Assembly (NCBI GenBank): GCA_932521035.1
Contig: OW051496.1
Coordinates: forward strand, 1,736,001-1,800,000
Source: Oscheius dolichura
Taxonomy: Eukaryota; Nematoda; Chromadorea; Rhabditida; Rhabditidae
Reading direction: 5' to 3'
Length of the DNA stretch: 64,000 nucleotides
Shown here: piece by piece, positions 23,600 to 36,700 of the stretch
Layout of the letters: every line of letters starts with the position of its first letter
Position numbering within the stretch: the first letter of the stretch is position 1
Position numbers and translations under genes: made by a program
Notes under the pieces: generated by a model
Told to the model about the DNA's origin: nothing
Database searches by the model: none
Seen by the model: the letters and a program-made list of their open reading frames with translations, nothing else

Positions 23600-24640
23600 C
23601 ACTTCATAAGAGAGAAAATACGGACTTTTCATTTATATTCCGGTTGTCAATTGAATCCAGTTCATTTCACCGATCCTATTTATACCCCAACTTTCTTTTT
23701 ATTGGTTCTTGGAGTATTCTTCTTTGTCTATTTGGCTTATACTCATCTTTGGCTTCAAGAGAAACATAAATAAAAGCCTAGAAGAACGCTCCCGTCTGGT
23801 TATGTTTTTGAATTGTCATATATTTCAATACAGTTACTTCTACCCAGCTTCAGATGTTGAATACTATACTTTGAGCACCAAATTCCAACTTATTTTTTTC
23901 ATTGGAAGTTTCATTCTGCTTACTTATCTCATTCTTTCTCTTGGCAGCAGTAACAGCCTTTTTGCAAGATTTTACAAAATATCAGCTTTTCTAATGTTTT
24001 GGGAGTCGCAGATATATGAGTAACGAGAAATTGAAACTAATCATTTCTCATGTCAAATTTTCTCCATAAATTACAGTTTATTCTCTTGGTCCGTGGAATT
24101 TTGAAGATAAAACTAAGGATTCGCTTTTTTTTAGTTTTAATAGAAGCATAAAAAGCTGAAGGGCAAGCAAAAATATTCGTATGGTTCTATTTGAGGTAAT
24201 TTACCGTATTCTTCCTTCTCTTTCACCTTCCTATTGAAAATTAAATGTTTCCTTCTGCTTACTTATCCATTCCTTTTATACAAGGATAAATTCTAGCAGC
24301 GCTAAGTGAGCAGTGGTTCTAGCTCCATATTTTTACAAAATACAATCTTTCTAGTGTTAAATGCCATAAATATATGAGCGATAAGTAATTGGAGATGATA
24401 TTTCCGATGTTTTCGATAATATTTTCCCATAATGATGAATCTCTTCTTTGTCACATATGAGTAAAAACGAGGAATTTGTCCTTTTTTTCTGTTTTATGGG
24501 AAGGGTAAAACGGAGATGATATGCTAGAAGATCAGTAATGCTCATATAACTCTACTCCGCGGTAATCTACCGTATCCCTAATTCTCCTTCCCCCATTCAC
24601 CTTGAAAAATAGAATGTTTTCCTCCGCTTACTTATTTGTT
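23600..24640 (+). repeat. Degenerate ~350-bp unit in three copies upstream of vav
   Basis: The word CTTCTGCTTACTTAT recurs at about 23914, 24253 and 24621 (CTCCGCTTACTTAT), preceded each time by TTTACCGTATTC-like and CACCTTNNNATTGAAAA-like words and followed by AATATATGAGNAACGA-like words in two of them. The array ends about 60 bp before the vav start codon, so it occupies the presumed promoter and outron region. Confidence 0.6.
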
Positions 24641-24693
24641 TCTGCTTATTCCGGCCAATCTCAAACTGCCGGAGTACGAGTTTCATAATGTTG

Positions 24694-24703
24694 CAATTTC
24701 CAG
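24694..24703 (+). promoter_or_regulatory. Splice acceptor abutting the vav start codon (probable SL site)
   Basis: CAATTTCCAG ends directly before the ATG at 24704. With no in-frame upstream exon visible, the simplest reading is a spliced-leader trans-splice acceptor giving a near leaderless mRNA; a cis-spliced 5' UTR exon is the alternative. Confidence 0.55.
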
Positions 24704-27700
24704 ATGGCGGCAGCAGCCGATGGCTGCGAGCCACCTCTCTGGAGGGATTGTGTCCGGTGGCTGGTGGATGTCGGCATTCTTTCTGCGAACCACAAAATAG
24801 CTCATCCACAAGGAACCATTACCGAATTCGCCGCTCTTTTGAGGTTAGTTTTAACTATTCAAACAAGAGAAACGGTCAATTTCTTCCCACAATATGATTT
24901 TTTACTGTACCGGCGGGACTTGAAAATGGGAAAATAAAGTGAGGCACAATTGGTAAGTGCTTAGGTTACTTGGCCATAAATTTCCAAAAATTTTCGCTTC
25001 GAGGATAATTTCGACGATAATTTTTTCACTGATATATTGGTCGAAGGAGGAACCGAACCGTCACCCTGTGGGTTGGGGTCCCACCACGAACGGGTCTCGC
25101 AACGAGAAATACTTCAGAAACACTTGGGAAGTATCTAGGACCACAGAACAGAAAAGCATAAAGGTTTGACGCCGGTGGGGTTCGAACCTGCGATCTCTCC
25201 AACCGCACGACCGGCCTCTTAGCCATTAGGCCAAAAATTTTCGACAGGTCAAAACAGACGGACACCATAGCTCTTTAGATAAAAGGGATTTTGAGTAATA
25301 CTAAACTTTCTGCTTCACGCAACCTTCATTTATCTCTAGTTTTTTGCTCTGTATTGGTTGAGGCAAGAGCGATCCCTAGAAATATGATGAACGCTCGTAG
25401 AAAATAAAAACTGGCCGAATCTGTTACATTCTTTTATGTTTTACCGCTTCTACAAAAATAAGTAGCCATTCTCGAATCTACTTCATAGCACATCCCTGTT
25501 TTGTTGGCAAATTCGTTTCCCTTCAAAATCGCTGCTGAATCTGAAATTTCTATGTTCCACAGAGCCAATCAGACGCTCCAATAGCTCCAGGCTGTGATCA
25601 GATCGTTTTGTGAATAACCAAATGTTTCGATTACAGTACCTTTTGCTCCATTTCATTCTTCCAAACTTTTCATTGCTCTCTTTTCGTGAAATTGCCTACA
25701 AGAATTCATTTTTCTTATGATTATAGCTCTCTATAATATAGACTAATTAATCTGGGGCCGGTTTCAAGATGGTTGATATAAAACAAAGAGTTTATCCTCT
25801 GGAATATACCGTATTCTAATGAATTGAAGCCTGTTTCATCAAGCCAACATATATTCGAAGCACCTCTCAAAGAGATAAATAGAAAAGACGGAATTCTGGC
25901 CTTCTATTCCCATAACTAGGGCAGATATATGCGTTTTCGTAGAAATTTGGGGAATCTTTGCTTTTTCTATGGATCAACTGGTCAATAAGAAACCATGGCC
26001 AGTTTATTCCACACTGGCTTTTCTTTTCTAACGGGAACCATTTGACACTTTGGAGAAGAAAAGCGCCTGAATTTCAAATTCAAATTGAGAATCAGGTAAA
26101 ACGTTTGCTCGTTATGTTCTCAAATGGTCCTCATTGGAAAAAAATCTGAGATTGGAATTCATTCCCTCACAAGGCATAATAGCTACCGTATTATTTTCTA
26201 TGAAAAATTGGTAAACTCTTTTCGCTTCAAGAGCCCTTTATCTTCTTCAATTATTCGAAATTGTAATGTACAGACCTTATTGCTCGGCTAATTTCCATTT
26301 ATTCGATTTTTTTCAGGGACGGTATTCTCCTGTGCCGACTGATAAATGAGCTGATTCCCGGTTCCATTGATCTCAAGGAATTCCCCCAAAAATCGTCGAC
26401 AATCCTTCCCTCCGAGGTAATTTCCCCCTCCTTTTACCTAGAAAGTTTCATTTTTCAGTTCCAATGCCAAAAAATCATCTGCCATTTTTTGGGAGCCTGC
26501 CAACTGGCGCTGGATCTCAAAGACGAAGACCTGTTCGTGGCCTACGAACTCTACAATATGTCCAACTTTGCCAAAGTTCTCAACACCCTGTCCATCATTT
26601 CCTACTCGGAGCCGTGTCTGAAAAAAGGAATCAGGTTGGTTATTGTGGGAAAAGTCATTCCACGAGTACCATTGAATATTCAATTCAAGCTTTTCTTTTA
26701 TGCTATAGTCGGAACTTATAAATTATCACTGAAAGTTAGCCCCAGTATTTAGTTTCTTGAATTAAAATCTCCTAGCTAGGTTACGGTAACTCTTATTTTT
26801 GACGAAAATTTGAGATTTTTCGTCATTGATATTTTTCTGTATGCAGACATAGTAAAGTAAAATTTCTGCTTCAATTTCTCTTTTACGTTATAGCCAAAAC
26901 TTATAAATAGCATCCGAAAAGTATCAACAGTACGTCCCTTTCTTCATGCTATAGCCTTTTTCCAAGAAATAGCGCTATCGTATATTTTTCTATTCGAGAC
27001 ATTTTTGGTAGACGACGAAGGAAAATTGATCACAAATCGCATTTTTGCTCAAACGGTCCCGCGCAGAAAGTTTTACGACCCGTTACGGTATCCCTATTTT
27101 TTTGGAAAAGAACTATAAGACTTTCTTGGCAAGGGTGCGGTAGTTGATGCTTTTGGTTCCCAAATTTGAAATCGTCATTATTCCGTATAAGAACAATCGC
27201 AACATTACGATTTCTATTCCCATTTTCTTTTATGTTATGGCTGAAACTTTTAACTCCCGCCTTATATTATTTTTGCTACAGAATCGTTGCTCTATCAGAA
27301 AAGTGCCTCACAAATTGTCAAACAAATCAATATTTTTGGTGTGAAACGTATTCCAACAGCGAGTTTTGTTCTATAACTTCCTTATTCATAGACTAGAATT
27401 TAAAAATTCAGTTCTGAAGTGAAAATTATACTTTTCCTTGAAATGGCAATAGACGTACTATCTCTGACTCGGAAACATACATTTATGGCTATTTTGAAGC
27501 CTAGAAAACGGTTAGATGTCGTTTGAACGCGACCATAAGGAACAGAACATTAAAATGGCTCGGCCCTTGATAGTCCGATCCCCTGCACCCGTAAAGCCTC
27601 GGCAGGAGGATCATCTTTATTCAAAACAATTACAAAGCTGTGACGCCTTTATACCTTTGTCTTGCCGAGATTTTACGGGTGCATCGGATTATCGTATAAC

Positions 27701-30700
27701 CAGCCGTTGAAATCGCTCCCAAATATGGCAATTTTCTCGCAGAACTGCTTGAAAACCTACCCTGATCAAAGACTCCCGAGAAATGGAACATGAACCGTTC
27801 TGTTCTTCCAGTTAGCGTATTATGCCCCAAGTGAAACATAAATGCACATTTTTACTTTCCTTTAGTTCCAGTAAACCTATATTATTTGAACTTTCTGTTG
27901 TTCACTTGCTTTATAAAAAAAGCCACTTTATAGGCCATTCCCACCTCAGTCAGGAGAGGAGACGTGTCGAGTTGTCCCCCATGTTGTTCCCAATGAAGAA
28001 GAAGAAGACATCTACAGGTAGGAATACGTAGTTTTAACACATTTTCCAAAGAAAAAGAATCCAAATTCTATGGTATTCCCGTTCAAAAAGGTTCGGGTAT
28101 TTGAGAACTTCTCCATTTTTTTTGTCCTGTAAGAAGAAAAGTGCTGGAAACGTAGAAAAATAGAGAAAAGAATAAAAGCATCTAGCGAGCAAGAACTCCA
28201 GTATTATGGGAACTGGACAATATTTTTTACCTTCCTTCTGATTCATGGAAAATATGAAGCGAGGCGGCTGTAGAAAAAGTGTAAACGGCAGTATGGAATA
28301 GGGGGATTTTTTTTGTTGGAAAGATGAGGAAATAGTAAATTTCTCCCATGGCGATCTCGCGACGGGACCCATTTCCGGAAAACGGAGAATACCGTTAGAA
28401 AGAGCACAAAAAGTTATGCTTCCCCTCAATACATCGCAAATTTGGAGGTGGCCGTCTTGTGGCCGAAAAACCCAGAATGAGTTTCGGCGTGAACTTCAAG
28501 CCCTCGCCCAAACTCGGCAAATGAACTTTTCGCAAAGATGAAGGTGCCTCTGAGCAGCTCTCGGTGAAAGCTACACGGGGCAGCAATCCGTTTAGCCGTA
28601 GCCCTCTCCAGTCAAAAGTTATGAGCGATTCTACGTATTTAGGACCTACCCTAATACATGGAATTTTTTTTTAGTTTGTTTTATGAGATCGGTCACTCCG
28701 AGATCTACCTAGGAAGTGCTCATGTGTACTGTAAAACGGTCTCTATCAAAAGTTATGAGGTCATTGACAGGACTTATCCATCACCCTACTATAATAACAA
28801 TTCTTATCGTCGACTTGAAATTCCGTTACAAATAAATTTCACGGTACAAACCACACAAAAATTATTGCGACAACGCTTCTGCTACGGTTGCGTAGCTTTA
28901 GATAAGGAGCAAAAAACACAAAACACCACATTTTCAACAATTTTTGAAATGAATCCTCTAGAATAGGAATACTTTAAATGGAGGGAAAGATTTATTTGTA
29001 GGAGATTACTCTGTGTAATTAGATAGGATAGCAGCCAGATGGCGGGGAATAACAACTGATGACATACAGTTGCACACATTGGGAAGCTGGGGACCCTCTC
29101 TCCAGCTTTTTCCATTAAATATTTCAGTTTTATCGAGAAATTTGTCTGTGCCATAATATCCTCCAATTACAAAAATCTCATTGTTAAGGACTGCTGCAGA
29201 AAAGCAATGACGAATAGTTTTCATAGGTGGCAGTTGTTTCCATGTTCCTTTTCCTTCTAGATTACTCAGTTCCAGTACAGTCTTGACTGTTGTCTTTCCA
29301 TCATGACCTCCCATTAAAATGAAATTATTTCCATGAGAAACGAGAGAATGGGAGAAAAGAGGTGTTGGCATATCATTCATCTCCGTCCAGACACCACTCT
29401 CCGGGTCGAAACATTCCACACTTTTAAAATAATTCCAACCATCACATCCATCACAGACGATGAATTTGCCATTATGAACTGCTGCAGCTCCCCAACCTCG
29501 CGAATATTTCATGTCCCTAAAATATTGATTAGCACTGATTGAGCCTTGTATCAGATGTTGTATCATCTCGTTTGAGAGACGAAGCGGCCGTTGGAAACCG
29601 AACAGAAGAGAAAAGTTGGGAAAAGTATTCAACTCACGGCATTTTAATCCATTTGTTCTTCTTCGGATCATATCGTTCCACACTTTTTAAGGCAAATGCA
29701 AACACACTTTTCAAATTGGGTCCTCCAAACACCCAGATGGATCCATTCCATTCCACACTGCTATTTGTAATACCCGCTCGTTCCTCATTCATATCTGCCA
29801 ATCGTATCCATTTCAATGTTTTGTTATCCAATTTGTATAATCCTTTAGCCATAGAAATACCACCGAATACATAGATCTCTCCATCCAGATATACTGCACC
29901 TCCGCCACGAAGTTTTCTCGGTAATTTCAATGCCAATTTGATCCATTTGTCTTCTTTCAAAATGACCATTTCATCACTCCAATAACCACCTTCTACTCCT
30001 CCAATGACTAAAATCTAAAAGAATGTTAATTACTCTATTCCCCAATACCCCACCGTTCCCTTATCCACTTGTCTTGGGATCAATTGTCTTTTTTCTTCCA
30101 AAAGAACGAGTCTCTGTATTATTGTAAGATGATCTTCACTTTGTTTTTCCTCAATCCTTCCAACTAAACATTAGTAACACTGAAAAGTATTAGATCTGGC
30201 TGACTTTTGTGAGAAATCTCTGCGATGCCCTCTTGTAAAGCCGTAATAGCATCGGAAACTGAAATTTCTCTCGAGTTCTAAAAGGTTTCAATGATTTCTC
30301 ACCCCCTTGTTGCTTGTCGGATACTTCTTTCAATCTCCCTGAAAAGTCATTTCGTATGCAACTCAAGCCATCTTCTGTTTCCCGTCGAAGTCGGCTTATT
30401 TCCGCCATTAGTTCTTCCTTTTCCCTCTTCCATTGCTCCTCTTTTTCTATCGCTATCGCATCCGTTTCATATTTTTGATAGACTGCGTCTGCCTTCACTG
30501 AAATATTCTTCTATAAAAAAGAAGAAAAGGACCTACTGTCAGAAGAAATCTTCTCGATAGAAGACATCAACTTCTTTTCTAGGTTGTCTATCGCTCCAGT
30601 CCAATTCGGACCATTCCCCTCTAAAAATACAGCTCATTATCTCCCCCCAACATACCGTTTCTACCCGAGTTCTGCTCCATTTTCCCCTTCAATTCTCTAT

Positions 30701-33700
30701 TTTCCGCCTCCAGCCTGCCTATTCTTCCGATTAGGTCCATTATCAGCGGGTGGATATTCGCTTCAGAAGGATTAGTTGCCATTAGAGTAGCTGAAATAGT
30801 TTATGGAAAGGTTGAGAAATTGGAAAAGTCGATTTGAACAAGGGAAGAGGCCCAAGGAACAGTCCTTGATAAGGGAGACTCCATGCTGCAATTCGATAAG
30901 ATAAGAAACGGAAATTTTGTTATTGCTTTTTTAGTATTGCTATCAAACGTTGCATGTTTAGCGATACGGCAAAAGAACCGCTATCGAATGTAGATAATTT
31001 AGCAACAAAAATAATGCAGAGAAAACAAGTACAAAAAAAATAAAATAAATAAATTTGTCGGTGAATCGATTTTCTCAAAAAAGGGCCCTGTTGGTGCAAT
31101 AGTCTTTTGTTTTTATATTTTCACGGGAAAAACGATTTTTGATGAATAAAAGTTATCAACTGACATCCAGTATGAGTTTAACTGCCTTGTCACTCCTGAT
31201 AGAGTACCACAAAAAGGGGAGAGGTCATAGGCCATTGATACGGCTTTGTTACTGTTTTTTAAAAGAAAGCGAGCCTGGCTAGACATTTACCAAACGAAAT
31301 ACAGCGCACATGTAGCATAACAATGAGGAAAATGCCCTTGTACCGCACTGTACAAGGTGTCTCTTGCTTGCTATTTTCGTTTTCATTAATTTAGCTGTCG
31401 AATGTGGGAAATAAGCATGGTATAATAGGCATTCATCGTTCAAGCTACATTTCTATTTCTCCTGTTTTTGGATCAAAAACTGATCCATGTTGGAGAAGCA
31501 ATTTTCTAATACGACTGCAAACACAGGCCAGACTGGGGCATACATCAGTTGATAACTTTTATCGATCAAAAATCGTTTTTCCCGTGAAAATATAAAAACA
31601 AAAGACTATTGCTCCAACAGGGACTCGAACTCGGCCAGAGAAAAAGTAAAAATTTTTTAAGCGAGTGCACTATCTACTCCCCCACCGCTTCACGTTTTGA
31701 CTGCCGCAATTCCTAGGATACAACAGCAAAAACCGGTTTTGACAAATTTAACATGTAAAACTCAGTTGGCGTGCCACACCGTCACACCGGTCATTTATGG
31801 AAAACAGAACACGGTGCCTGGGATAGTTTTTGATGCTCGTTCGAATGCACCAGGTCTCGTCTCACGAGTCCAACCTAAGGTAAAAAGGATCCCTTGTAAG
31901 ACCAGTTTATATCCAAAAAATGTTATACCGTTCCTTCAAAAGAACGTGCGCGAAGGGGATTTCAGTAAAATTACATCTTACTTTTGAATGTTGTGCGGCT
32001 CAAAGCTTCAGTAGTTCTTCAAAAGGTAGTAATAGAAGAGCTAGTAGTGCTCCAGGTAGAAGAATTACTTTTGTGTAGCTCGCCAAGGGACGAATTGACT
32101 CCCGAATGAGAACCTTTTGTCAAAAAAACCTCGGGGCCCGGAACTCAAAGAAACAAAGTGTTTTCAATTCTTTATACAATTGTCAACTTTTGTCATTCTA
32201 GTTTGCGGAACCTTTGGGAATCCGCTAGGCTACGGGCATTGTACTTATTCAAGACAATGTGACTGGAATGGTTCTGTGAGCATTTCTACGCCAAAAAGTG
32301 AAACTAACAAGAAGTACTGGATAAAAAATAAGAAGAACGATATTATTTGATTACAGTATGCTTGGACAAAATTATAAAACGGGCATAGAAGGAAGAGGAT
32401 AGTGATACGACAATGTGATCTTTATTTCGAATCAAAATATCCAGAGTAGGCAAGTATCACCCAATTTTGATCTCTAGATAAAAACCATTACCGTAACCCA
32501 ACAACTTTAAATTCACCAAAGCTTATCTGGTTACTTCGACAAATATCTTTTCAATCTGCTCAAAAATTTAGTCATACCCCTGAAACAGACACATGGGTGC
32601 GAGATACATCTCATTTTTGTTTAAAAAAAACTTGTTAGAAGAGCAGAAATCACTATTCCATAGTTTGCCTCCAGAATAAAACGGATTACCGTAGCCCAAA
32701 AGATTTCAATTTTCACAAAAGTAGACACGGCGACCGAATAATCTCCGTCTCACCTTATTCTAAATTATGTACTACGCTTGAAACACAGACAAATGGCGAT
32801 AATCCTATTTTTCTGAAAAGACTGTTGAAGACTCACTGTTTTCCAATTTGGTCCCAGAATAAAACGGATTACAGTAACCAAAAAGATCTCAATGTTTACA
32901 AAAGCTTTACAAGTTGAAGGAGAATTCCCTTTTCCCCAATTTCAACATTTTCTACTGTACCGTACATAAAACATTCTTTTCTACACAAATTTGAATAATT
33001 CTTTTTCAGACATCTTGAAGAAGATGTGGACAACATCGAGGTGTCTGCCCTCTACGAGGATGGCGCTTCTCTCTACGGTCATACTTACAAAAATAGGTCA
33101 GTTTATTTTATTTTCCATTTTTATCCCGGTTATTTCAGCTACGACCGGGATGAGAACACCAAAATTTATGACCACATCGTGGCGCGGCAGGATAGCCGGC
33201 GGGAATTTAAAACAGACGTAAGTCGCGGGTAAATGGCTCAAAAAATGAGGAGTAATCTTCCAGCCGTGGAGTTTATTCAGCCCGATAACGAAGCGGGACC
33301 ACTGTATAAAGGAGCTCCTCGATACGGAAAAGAATTACGTCGAAAAGGCTCTGACAATGATTATGAACAAATTCTTCGCCCCGATGTCTTCCTTTCTACC
33401 GGAAAAGGACAAGAACACCATTTTTTTAAATATTGGAGTGAGTTCTTCTTGCCTTTTTTTTATTTTCTGGATTTTGGGGGTTGGTCAAAAGGACAGGAAG
33501 CGGTTAGAAGTCGATTTGGCGGACGAGCTAGGGAAAACTAATATTTTCACTTCTTTTCCCCAGAATAGCCCGTTTTCAACTAAAAAAACTGGGGGTTTCT
33601 GGATCTTTTTGACAATTTTGCGTCCAAATGGTCCTGGTTTTCAAGTTCGACGTAAAAAATTAGGAAACTAGAGCCACTTTCGGGCAAAAAATCCCAAAGC

Positions 33701-36700
33701 CCTGGGCAAACCCGTTGGGAAATGAGCTAAAATGTGAAGAAACGATAAAAATAATCTTTTTCCAAACACGACCAGCTTTTTTTTCATGGTTGTTACAATT
33801 TATAGTTCGTTTGCAACCTAGGGTTCCTCCGCTACGGGACCATTTAGCAATTTGACGAACAAAAGCGCCTGAATTTCAAATTCAAAATGAGAAGCAGGCA
33901 ACTTTTGCTCGTTATCTTCCTAAATGGTCCTGATTAGAAAAAAAAACTCCAAAGTTGGAAGCGGATAGAGCGATAAAAGCTAAAAGATTCATGTTATTAT
34001 TGTGACTGACATCTTTTCGCATTTCATAGACGGGCTAAAACATAAAATTTTAACTGAAAACTGATCAAAATATTTTTGACAAATTTGCGTCCAAATGGTC
34101 CTGGTTTTCAAGTTCGTCGTAAAAAATTAACGACCATGAAAAAAAGCTTCCAACAGTTGCATCCAGAAAGCATTAATATGTTTTACTGATAATTTTGAAG
34201 GAAAAAAGACGGCCAACACCCTTTTCCGGGTTCATTTCTTCTTTCCCCGACTATTCAATTAAAAAACTGTATCAGCCCGACTAATATCAACGCATTGATC
34301 TTCATCTTTTTCATAGATCCTTCGAAACATGAACTTTACCAAGAAAATTTGTTAGACATTTACCAAGAAAATTTGTTAGACAAGCAAAAGCCGCTTTTCA
34401 ATATCGTTTTTCACTCTTTTATGGGCAATTCCTCTTCCCACTGTTGATTTTCATCCTTTCTCCACTTTTTACCGTAAAATATCGAGGGGTTTCTCTTTCA
34501 AAGACAGCTAAATTAGCCTCCAGACCTGAAAAGATCAGGGGAAAATGAGCCTTTCCAATGAAAAATTGACATTTTGCGGGTTTTACTCCAGTTATTTTAC
34601 ATCAAGCTCACATTCTGTGCAATCGAACCTAGCGCCTCTGGAAAAAGCGATAATTTCAAAATTTTTTGTTTTCTTCTATGCAAAAAATATAAGTTTTGAT
34701 TAGTCCACCCCTTTTGATCCACTGCCCCGCTGAATGCAGTAAAATTTTGATTTAGAATTTCCAAAGGTTTTTCGATCTGTTTATATTTTCTAAAAAATGT
34801 AGATCCCAATGTGGTGTAATTCCGTTGACAATAAAAACAACAATATTTCAGGATCTCTACAATTTGCACGTGTCCTTTGCGAATGATCTCCAAGAAGCCG
34901 TCTTCCGGACGCTGCACCTCAATGAAACAGCCAACGGGAGACCGCAATCCCTGAATTCGATAGTCTACATTGGTGATGTTTTTAAAAAGTACGTTTACGT
35001 GATTTCAAGGGGGAGAAAATGGAAAATCGTGTCGGGACCGGAAGACAAAGTGAAAACGGATAGCGTACAGTAATTTTCAAGTGACCACAAAGCTGTGAAA
35101 AAAACGGGATAAACAAATTTATTGAATTTGAAATTATTCAAAGACCTTCTGATTGATTTTCAATGCGAACTTTTAATTAAAAGTAACGATGGAAACATTT
35201 TAGAAATTAGTTTCATTTTCATTTTGAAAAAAAATTGGAAATTGAAGCTATAACAAAAGCCGGCAAGTGAATAAAACAAACCGTTTTATCGCTCATTTGA
35301 AATATTCTTCTTTTCAATTTATCTACATAAGGAAATCATCAAAGGGCCGGTATTGTGACCTCGGACACTATGTATTCCATAGCTATTCAAGAATTTAATT
35401 CGTAGATCTCACTCTAGTTTTAATAGTTGCCTCTTCATTCAAGATTATTGTAACACTTGGGCCTTTTGCAGTGGAACACACGCCCGTTTACAGAGACAGT
35501 AGTCCAGGTTTTGAATTTGCCGGAGCGCGCCTTTGTTGAACATCATGCACTATTTTGAGTGCGATTTACTCTAAAATTATGCATATTTATGATTTGTTTT
35601 GCATCGCAATCGACTAATCTGCTCAAAGCGAACATTTTGATATATAAACGAAGATACAATTCGCCAGGAATCAAAAGATATCATGCTTATTTTGAAGCGT
35701 AATTTGGAAGTTGCTGGAAATTCTAGCAAATTCAAAACTTGCACTACTGTCCCTTTAACTTTGGAGACCATTCAATTTTTCACTTTTGATCGTCAAATTC
35801 TCAAATAAAGAACAGGAACTGGGATTTCTATACAGTAACCTTCTGTTGAAGAGTTCAAAAAATAGAGAACCGCAAACTTTTTTTGAAATAATGGCAAGTT
35901 TCCAAGTTTCCATGTTCAATTATCGGGAAACTACAGTTTTGGCTATGTTCCACAATTACTAGTTATACGGTGGTGGCAGTTATTTGATAATAATATGTCA
36001 CTAAAATCATAATTTCGTCACTTTTTCCCCTTTTTTTAGAAAGAAAACTTCCTCCTTTTTCAGCCACAAGGACAAATTCATCGCCTACGGTCCCTACTGT
36101 ATGGGATTGGACAATTCCCGGGCGAGGATATTGGAATTAGAAAAAACTGACTCGGCAGCGAGGACAAAAATAAAGGTAACTCTAATAGGGGAAGTTTATA
36201 AGACTTCGTGGGATTCCAGGAATGTACACAAAATGTCAACGACAATCAGTTTATGCTACAGGATCTGCTATGTCTGCCGATGCAACGAGTACTCAAATAT
36301 CATATTTTATTATCGGTAAGTGGTTTTTACTCTGTTTTGGGGTGGATTTAAAAGGAGCTATCGGCAGTAGAAAAAAAAAATCGAATTTTTGGAATTGGGC
36401 GAGAAACCGTCGAGTTATGACACCAACTTTTCCGAGAATCAAAAGATAAGCACCAATTACGTAACGATTTTTTCTACTGCCGGTAGCTCCCTTTAAAATC
36501 TGTCCGAAAATGCCAATAATCTCGTCAAAAATCCACGAATTAGAGCGGTTTTACTGTCCAGAATACCGTAAAAACGGCAGATTTTCAAAATCTAATAAAT
36601 TTCTCCAGTAAAGCGAAGATATTTCCGTCGCAGCATGACGATCGATTGTTTCTGTAACAAGAATTGAATATTTAGCAGCGTAACGTAACCAAAAAAGTAC

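Noticed and set aside
25169-25233. Possible genuine tRNA gene
   Set aside because: A- and B-boxes are present, but the acceptor stem does not pair and the T-stem is mismatched; SINE-like relic is more likely.
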